Assembly: GCA_963848415.1 (NCBI GenBank)
Contig: CAWKDN010000001.1
Span: 2,604,001-2,668,000, forward strand
Source of the DNA: CAVQBC01 sp963848415
GTDB lineage: Bacteria; Actinomycetota; Thermoleophilia; Solirubrobacterales; Solirubrobacteraceae
DNA: 64,000 bases
Direction: 5' to 3'
The notes under the pieces were generated by a model. It was not told the origin of the DNA. It ran no database searches and was given only the letters and a program-made list of their open reading frames with translations. Position numbers and translations under genes: made by a program. Positions 63,227 through 64,000 of this stretch are shown in pieces. Positions within the stretch are counted from its first letter, which is position 1. Every line of letters starts with the position of its first letter.

Positions 63227-64000
63227 TGTTGTGATGCGTTAAATCGGGGGGAGCGGGGAAGTGTTGGGGTATGCCTTCTCCGATTCCCACCGCGATCGAG
63301 TTGAGTGAAGAGGAACGCGCGCAGTTAGAGGCGTGGGCTCGGCGCCGGAGGAGCGCGCAGGCCTTGGCGTTGCGGTCGCGGATCGTGCTCGCCGCGGCCG
63401 ATGGGCCGAACAACACCGAGCTCGCGGGAAGGCTCGGACTGGCGGTCAGCTCGGTGCGCAAGTGGCGCAACCGGTTCGCCGAGCATCGCCTGGACGGCCT
63501 GACCGACGAACCACGACCGGGCCGGCCACGAACGGTCACCGATGCGCAGGTCGAGGAAGTCGTCGTCCGGACGCTTGAGACGACACCCAAGGACGCCACG
63601 CATTGGTCGACGCGGTCGATGGCGCGCGAGGTCGGCTTGACGCAATCTGCGGTGCTCCGGATCTGGAAGGCGTTCGGCTTGCAGCCGCACCGCCAGGAAA
63701 CCTGCAAGCTCTCCAAGGACCCGCAGTTCATCGACAAGGTCCGCGACGTCGTCGGGATCTACCTCAATCCGCCCGAGCGGGCGGTTGTGCTCTGCGTCGA
63801 TGAGAAGAGCCAGATCCAGGCGCTCGATCCGACCGCGCCGATCATGCCGATGCTGCCCGGCACCCCGGAACGCGCGACGCACGACTACAAGCGCTCAGGC
63901 ACCTCAAGCCTCTACGCGGCCCTGGACATCACCACAGGGCAGGTGATCGGCGCGCTGCGCTCCCGCCACTGCGCGATCGAGTTCAAGCAGTTTCTCCAGA
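63226..64000 (+). mobile_element. IS630-family insertion sequence, left part
   Basis: The element's transposase starts at 63271. IS630 elements insert at TA, and the TA at 63224-63225 inside the regulator's stop codon is the nearest upstream candidate. The left end would then start at 63226 with GTGTTGTGATGCGTTAAATC. The right end lies outside the window, so the inverted repeat and the duplicated TA cannot be checked. Confidence 0.65.
63271..64000 (+). CDS. IS630-family transposase (runs off the window)
   Basis: The first 243 residues are visible. A helix-turn-helix DNA-binding region (LRSRIVLAAADGPNNTELAGRLGLAVSSVRKWRNRF) is followed by the IS630 linker GLTDEPRPGRPRTVTD and a second helix-turn-helix (WSTRSMAREVGLTQSAVLRIW). 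The DDE catalytic domain then begins with VVLCVDEKSQIQALD, which carries the first Asp. LYAALDITTGQVIGALR follows, and the later Asp and Glu would be beyond base 64000. No stop or frameshift is seen, so it may be active. The ATG at 63271 follows AAGTGTTGGGGT, a weak Shine-Dalgarno. Confidence 0.93.
   Translation, partial: MPSPIPTAIELSEEERAQLEAWARRRRSAQALALRSRIVLAAADGPNNTELAGRLGLAVSSVRKWRNRFAEHRLDGLTDEPRPGRPRTVTDAQVEEVVVRTLETTPKDATHWSTRSMAREVGLTQSAVLRIWKAFGLQPHRQETCKLSKDPQFIDKVRDVVGIYLNPPERAVVLCVDEKSQIQALDPTAPIMPMLPGTPERATHDYKRSGTSSLYAALDITTGQVIGALRSRHCAIEFKQFLQ

Overview
The window is very GC-rich bacterial DNA. Almost every codon ends in G or C, GTG starts are common and genes are packed tightly. 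Gene content (stand-alone LigD-type polymerase with Ku, bacterial topoisomerase IB, SigB/F-type sigma factor with STAS and HATPase partners, DUF2945/DUF3140, many LuxR/GntR/TetR/BTAD regulators, an NAGPA-like glycosidase) points to Actinomycetota. Class Thermoleophilia (Solirubrobacter, Conexibacter or Patulibacter relatives) is the best guess. That assignment is inference from protein style, not from a marker gene.

Layout. (1) 1-13.2 kb is a stress, DNA-repair and pentose-phosphate block: Ku, an anti-sigma/STAS pair, topoisomerase IB, a sigma factor, LigD polymerase, transaldolase-transketolase and a large PAS/GAF/PP2C phosphatase. Together these could form a partner-switch module governing a break-repair regulon. 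(2) 13.2-15.5 kb has a scar where two glycosidase fragments lie head to head, then DUF2945, DUF3140 and an NAGPA-like protein. (3) 15.6-23.6 kb is a catabolic island: a GntR/FCD regulator and a two-subunit class I fumarase-like hydratase face CaiB/BaiF, GMC oxidoreductase, SDR and ALDH genes. A perfect 9-bp dyad overlaps the SDR promoter, and one arm recurs at the GntR gene. A MerR-type control region follows. (4) 23.6-26.8 kb holds a frameshifted CDF transporter, YnfA and a heavily frameshifted M28 peptidase. (5) 27-34 kb carries a GT4 glycosyltransferase, glutamate synthase large chain, a small membrane protein and an F420-dependent-type reductase.

(6) 34-40.6 kb mixes remnants (LacI-type regulator, collagen-like protein, a zinc alcohol dehydrogenase lacking its Rossmann domain) with intact genes: a cyclase-like DUF2652 protein facing an MFS transporter fused to a cyclic-nucleotide-binding domain, an enolase-superfamily enzyme and an AraC regulator. 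(7) 40.6-49.9 kb is two divergent operons. One has alpha/beta hydrolase, AI-2E transporter, NUDIX, class V aminotransferase and an unknown gene; the other has flavin monooxygenase, TetR and a second class V aminotransferase. (8) 50-63 kb has a LuxR-ATPase divergent from an FAD monooxygenase, an FGGY kinase with a 2-hydroxyacid dehydrogenase, an MFS exporter, a berberine-bridge-type oxidoreductase and a BTAD-ATPase regulator. An IS630 element appears to start inside that regulator's stop codon and runs off the window.

Two themes cross the window. Many genes begin 6-9 bases after a TANNNT-like hexamer with no Shine-Dalgarno sequence, which suggests frequent leaderless transcripts. Frameshifts and truncations cluster in a handful of genes while their neighbours are intact; either recent gene decay or local sequence error could explain this. 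I saw no tRNA, rRNA, CRISPR array or origin.
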